From contig NZ_JABBJJ010000003.1 of assembly GCF_012933655.1 (NCBI RefSeq), positions 1 through 64,000 on the forward strand: a stretch of 64,000 nt of DNA, written 5' to 3'. Positions 57,801-63,800 of this stretch are shown in pieces. The translations under genes and the position numbers were made by a program. The notes under the pieces are model-generated. The model was given only the letters and a program-made list of their open reading frames with translations. It was not told the DNA's origin and searched no databases. Source of the stretch: Pyxidicoccus fallax. GTDB taxonomy: Bacteria > Myxococcota > Myxococcia > Myxococcales > Myxococcaceae. Numbering within the stretch: the first letter of the stretch is position 1; each line of letters starts with the position of its first letter.

Positions 57801-60800
57801 CCGGAGAAACCCTCGGCCGTGCGCCACAGCCCGAGCTCCAGCTCGAAACGAACCGGGCTGTCGTCCACCGGCTGCGCGCGCAGCGTCAGTCCGGGCAGGG
57901 ACAGCGTGGGCACGGGCGCGTTCTGGAGGACGAAGGTCGCCTGCACCAGCGGAGGACGGCTCAGGTCCCGCTCCACCTTGACTGCTTCCACCAGCCGCTC
58001 GAAGGGCACGGACTGGTAGGTGAACGCGCCGAGCACGCTCTCTCGCTCCCGGGCCAGCAGCGAGCGGACGGTGTCCGAGCCCGACACGCGGGCACGCAGC
58101 GGCAGCGTGTTGACGAAGAAGCCGACGAGTCCTTCCAGCTCTCCCCGGTCGCGGCCCGCCAGCACGGTGCCGACGAGCAGGTCCTCCTGGCCGGTATGCC
58201 GGCTGAGCAGCAGGTGCCACGCGGCGAGCAGGGCCATGAAGGGGGTGATGCCCTCCCGGCGGCAGAAGGCCTCCAGGGCCTCGGCGAGCGGCACCGGCAG
58301 GAGCACCGGGCGAGCGCCGCCCCGCGAGGTCTGCACCGCCGGGCGCGGCCTGTCCGTGGGCAGCTCCAGCGCCTGGGGCGCACCGGCGAGCCGCTCGCGC
58401 CACCAGCGGAGCTGGTGGTCCAGCATGTCATCCCGCAGCCAGCCGCGCTGCCATGCCGCGAAGTCCGCGTACTGCACGGACAGCTCCGGGAGCGGCGAGG
58501 GCCGGCCCTCGGAGAAGGCGAGGTAGAGCGCGGCCAGCTCGCGGACGACGACGCCCATGGACCAGCCGTCCGACACGATGTGATGCTGGGTGAGCACGAG
58601 GACGTGCTCCTGGGCACCGAGCCGGAGCAGGGCGGCGCGCAGTAGTGGGCCGCGGGTCAGGTCGAAGGGGCGGAGCGCCTCATCCCGAACCCAGCGCGCG
58701 ACGTCGCGCCGCGCCTCGGGCTGCTCGGACAGGTCCGTCACCGGCAGCGGCACGGGGGTGGCGGGGTGGATGACCTGCACGGGGCCGCTCGGGCCCTCGC
58801 GGAAGGTGGTGCGGAGCGCCTCGTGGCGGCGGACGAGCTCCGTCAGGCCGCGCCGCAGGGCGTCCGCGTCCAGGGTGCCCGTCAGGTGGAGCGTGCCCGG
58901 CAGGTTGTAGAAGGCGCTGCCCGGGTCGAGCTGGTCGAGGAACCACAGGCGCTGCTGTGCGAGCGACAGTGGCAGCTCGCCCGTGCGCGGGACGGGCACC
59001 AACGGAGGAACCTGGGGGCCCTGTCCGGCGAGCACCGCCCGGTCCACCCGCACGGCCAGCTCCGCCAGAGTGGTGGAGTCGAACAGGTCCCGCAGCGGCA
59101 GCTCCACACCGAACGCGGCGCGGATGCGGCTGATGGCCTGGGTGGCCAGCAGGGAGTGGCCGCCCAGCTCGAAGAAGTTGTCGGACAGGCCGACCCGCGG
59201 CACGCCGAGCACCGTGCTCCACACCCCGGCCAGCAGCGTTTCGGTCTGGGTGCGCGGGGCGACGAAGTCGGGACGGCCGCTGTTCGCCGACTGGTCCGGC
59301 GCGGGCAGGGCCCTGCGGTCCACCTTGCCGTTGGAGGTGAGTGGCAGGGCCGGCAGTACCACCACGGCGGAGGGCACCATGTACTCGGGCAGGGACGTCT
59401 TGAGGGCGGCGCGCAATGCGGCGCTGTCCGCCGTCATGCCCTCGCGAGGCACCACGTAGCCCACGAGCCGCTTGCCGCCGGGCCCGTCCTCGCGCGCCAC
59501 CACCACGGCCTCGCGGACCTCGGGGAGCTTCGCGAGCGCGGACTCCACCTCGCCCAGCTCGATGCGGAAGCCGCGCACCTTCACCTGCGCGTCGGCTCGG
59601 CCGACGAACTCCAGCGTGCCGTCCTCGCGCCAGCGCACGACGTCGCCCGTGCGGTACATGCGAGCGCCGGCTTCCACTTCCGCCGCGAACGGGTCCGGCA
59701 CGAAGCGCTCGGCGGTGAGCTCCGGACGGCCCGCGTAGCCCCGGGCCACTCCCACGCCGCCGAGGTACAGCTCGCCCTTCACGCCCACGGGCACCGGCTC
59801 GCGGCGCGCATCCAGCACGTACGCGCGCACGTTGGCCAAGGGCCGGCCGATGGAGGGCACACGCCCATCCGCCACGCACTCGGTGAGCGTGGCCACGACC
59901 GTCGCCTCCGTCGGGCCGTACGAGTTGATGAACCGCCGACCCGGAGCCCAGCGCGCCACGACCTCCTCGGACAAGGCCTCGCCGCCAGAGATGACGGTGC
60001 GCAGCTCTGTCAGACCCTCCGGTGACGTGGCCGCCAGCGCCGCCGGGGTGAGGCTGACGACCGTGAGCGCCTCGTCCCGCAGCAGCTTCTGGAGCGGCGC
60101 ACCCGGCATCAGCTTCTCCAGCGGCGCGAGCACCAGCGTGCCGCCGGAGCACAGCGTGGTGAAGATCTCCTCCACCGACAGGTCGAAGCTCAGGCTGGCG
60201 AACTGCAACACCCGGCTGCCCGGGCCGATGCCGTAGGCCACCGCCTCCTGCGTCACGAGGTTCGCCACGCTCCGGTGCTCCACGGCCGTGCCCTTGGGCG
60301 TGCCGGTGCTGCCTGACGTGTAGAGCAGGTACGCCAGGTGGCTCGGAGTCACGCCCGTGCCGGGCGCCTCGGTGCTCTCGTGCGACAGCGCGTCCCGCTC
60401 GGAGTCGAGGCAGAGCGCTCGGGCACGGTGCGCCTCCGGGAAGCGCTCCAGCAGCGTCGACTGCGTCACCAGCACCGCCGCGCCGCTGTCCTCCAGCATG
60501 AAGGCCAGCCGTTCGCGCGGCAGCAGCGGATCCACGGGCACCCAGGCGCCCCCGGCCTTCAGGATGCCGAGCAGCCCCACGACGATGTCCAGCGAGCGCT
60601 CCACGCTGAGCGCGACATGGACCTCGGGCCCTACTCCCCGGCGGCGCAACGCGTGCGCGAGCTGGTTGGCGCGCTGGTCGAGCCGCGCGTACGTGAGGTG
60701 CTCGCCCTGGAAGGAGGCAGCCACCACGTCCGGCGCGCGGCGCGCCTGGGCCTCGAACAGCGAGTGGATGCACGCCTCGGGGAAGGGCGCGCAGGTGGCA

Positions 60801-63800
60801 TTCCAGTCCACGAGCACGCGGCGCCGCTCCTCACCCGACAGCAGCGAGAGCGCGGACAGGCGCTGCTCGGGCGCGGCGACCACGGACTCCACGAGCGAGC
60901 GCAGGTGCCGCACCATGCGCTCGGCGGTGGACGCGTCGAACAGGTCGGCGCGGTAGTCCAGCGAGCCCTCGAACCCCTCCGCCGTGCGCGTCAGCGTCAG
61001 CGTCAGGTCGAACTTCGCGACGTGGTCCCCCATGGGGACGCTGCGCAGCGACAGCCCCGGCAACGTCAGCTCCGCGGGCGGCGTGTTCTGCAGGATGAAC
61101 ATCGTCCGGAACAGCGGCGCCTGACGCAGGTCGCGCATCGGCTGGAGCTGCTCGAAGGGGACATGCTGGTGCGCATAGGCGCCCAGGGCCGTCTCCCGCA
61201 CGCGGCGCAGCAGCTCGCGCACCGTCGGCTCGCCGTCCAGGCGGGTGCGCAGCACCAGCGTGTTGAGGAAGTACCCGACGATGCCCTCCAGCTCGGCGCG
61301 GTTGCGGCCGGCGACGGGAGTGCCGACGGAGATGTCCTCCTGCCCGGAGTAGCGCGACAGCAGCACCTGGAACGCCGCCAGCAGGAGCATGAAGGGCGTG
61401 ATGCCCTCGCGCTGGCAGAGGGACTCCACGGCCACGGCCAGCGAGCGCGGGAACAGGACGGGCGCCAGGGCTCCCGGTGGCGAGGCATGGTGCGTGCGTG
61501 GGCGGTCGGTGGGCAGCTCCAGGTCCTGCGGCGCTCCGTCGAGCTGTCGCCGCCACCACGCGAGCTGCTTCTCCAGCTCCGCGTCATCCAGCCACCGGCG
61601 CTGCCACGCCGCGTAGTCCGCGTACTGGAGCGGCAGCTCCGGCAGCGGCGAGGGCCGGCCCTCGGAGACGGCGGGGTAGAGCGCGGTCAGCTCGCGCACC
61701 AGGACGCTCATCGACCAGCCGTCCGAGACGATGTGGTGCACGTTGAGCAGCAGCACGTGGAGCCGCGGCTCGAGCTTCAGCAGCAGGGCCCGCAGCAGCG
61801 GGGGCGTGGACAGGCTGAAGGGGCGCAGGGACTCCGCGCCGACCCGGCGTCGCGCCTCGGCCTGACGCGCGTCGGCCGGGAAGTCACTCAGGTCGACGAG
61901 AGGAAGCTCCAGCGGCACGGGCGCATGGACCCGCTGCACGGGCCCGTCGGCCTCGCCGTGGAACGTGGTGCGCAGGGCCTCGTGCCGGCGCACCAGCTCG
62001 GAGAGGCTCTGGCGCAGGGCCTCGACGTTCACCTCGCCGGCCAGCTCCAGCGTGAACGACATGTTGAAGGCCGCGCTGCCGGGCTCGAGCTGGTCCAGGA
62101 ACCACAGGCGCTGCTGCGAGAAGGAGACGGGCAGCGTCCCCGAGCGAGGCACGCGCTCGATGGGCGGCTGCGTGCCGACCTCACCCGCGCTCACCGCGGC
62201 GTCGATGCGCGCCGCGAGCGCGGTGACGGTGGGCGCCTGGAACAGCTCGCGCAGCGCCACCTCCACGCCGAAGGACGCGCGGACGCGCGAGACGACCCGG
62301 GTGGCCAGCAGCGAGTGGCCCCCCAGCTCGAAGAAGCTGTCCCTCGCTCCCACGCGCTCCACGCCCAGCACCTGCGCGAAGAGCGCGGCCACCAGCTCCT
62401 CCGTGGGCGTGCGCGGGGCGACGTACTCGCGGGACGTCTCCCCCTGCTCCGGGGCGGGCAGGGCCTTGCGGTCCACCTTGCCGCTGGGCGACAGGGGCAG
62501 GGCCGGCAGCACCACGAAGGCCGACGGCACCATGAACGCGGGGAGCCGCTCTCCGAGCGCGGTGGCCAGGGCCGCGACGTCCAGGGACGCTCCAGGGGCG
62601 GCCACGACATACGCCACCAGCCGCGCGCCAGCGGCTCCGTCCTCGCGGACGACGACGACGGTGTCGGCCACCCCTGGCAGGGCGCGCAGGGCGGACTCGA
62701 TTTCCCCCAGCTCGATGCGGAAGCCGCGCAGCTTCACCTGGAAGTCGGCGCGGCCCAGGTACTCCACCGTCCCGTCCGGCAGCCAGCGCGCCAGGTCTCC
62801 GGTGCGGTACATGCGCGCGCCCGGGGTGTCGCTGAACGGGTCCGGGACGAAGCGCTCCGCGGTGAGCTGGGGCCGGCGCCAGTAGCCGCGCCCCACCTGC
62901 ACGCCGCCGATGTACAGCTCGCCCGTCACGCCGGTGGGCGTGGGCTGGCCCGCCGCGTCGACGATGTAGATGCGCGTGTTCGCCACCGGCCGGCCGATGG
63001 GCACCGAGCGCAGCGGCTGCCCGCGCGGGCACTCCCAGTAGGTGACGTCCACCGCGGCCTCGGTGGGGCCGTAGAGGTTGTGCACGGCGGCGGCCGGCAG
63101 GCGCGCCTGGGCCTTGAGCACCAGGTCCCCCGGCAGCGCCTCGCCGCTGCACACCACGCGGCGCAGGTCGGCCAGGCCCTCCAGGCCCGGTTCCTCCACG
63201 AAGGCGCGCAGCATGGAGGGCACGAAGTGCGCGGTGGTGACGCGCCGCTCGGCCATCAACTTCACGAGGTAGGCCGGGTCCTGGTGGCCGCCGGGGCGCG
63301 CCAGCACCAGCCGGGCGCCCGTCAGCAGCGGCCAGAAGAACTCCCACACGGAGACGTCGAAGCTGAACGGCGTCTTCTGCAGCACCGTGTCGTCCGCCGT
63401 CAGCCCGTACTCGCGCTGCATCCACAGCAGCCGGTTGACGACGCCCAGGTGCGCGTTCATCGCCCCCTTGGGGCGGCCGGTGCTGCCGGAGGTGAAGATG
63501 ACGTACGCCAGCGACTCCGGGCCCGCCAGGAGCGCGGGCCGGGTGGCGGGCCGGGCCTCGACGGCGGCCCACTGCGTGTCCAGGCACAGCACCCGGGCGG
63601 AGTGGGGCGGCAGGACGTCCCGCAGGCGCTCCTGCGTGAGGAGCACCGGCGCGGCGGCGTCCTCCAGCATCCAGGCAAGACGCTCGCGAGGGTAGGCCGG
63701 GTCCAGCGGCACGTAGGCCGCGCCCGACTTGAGGACGCCCATCAGCGCGACGACCATCTCCAGCGAGCGCTCCAGGCACACGCCGACGAGCGACTCGGGG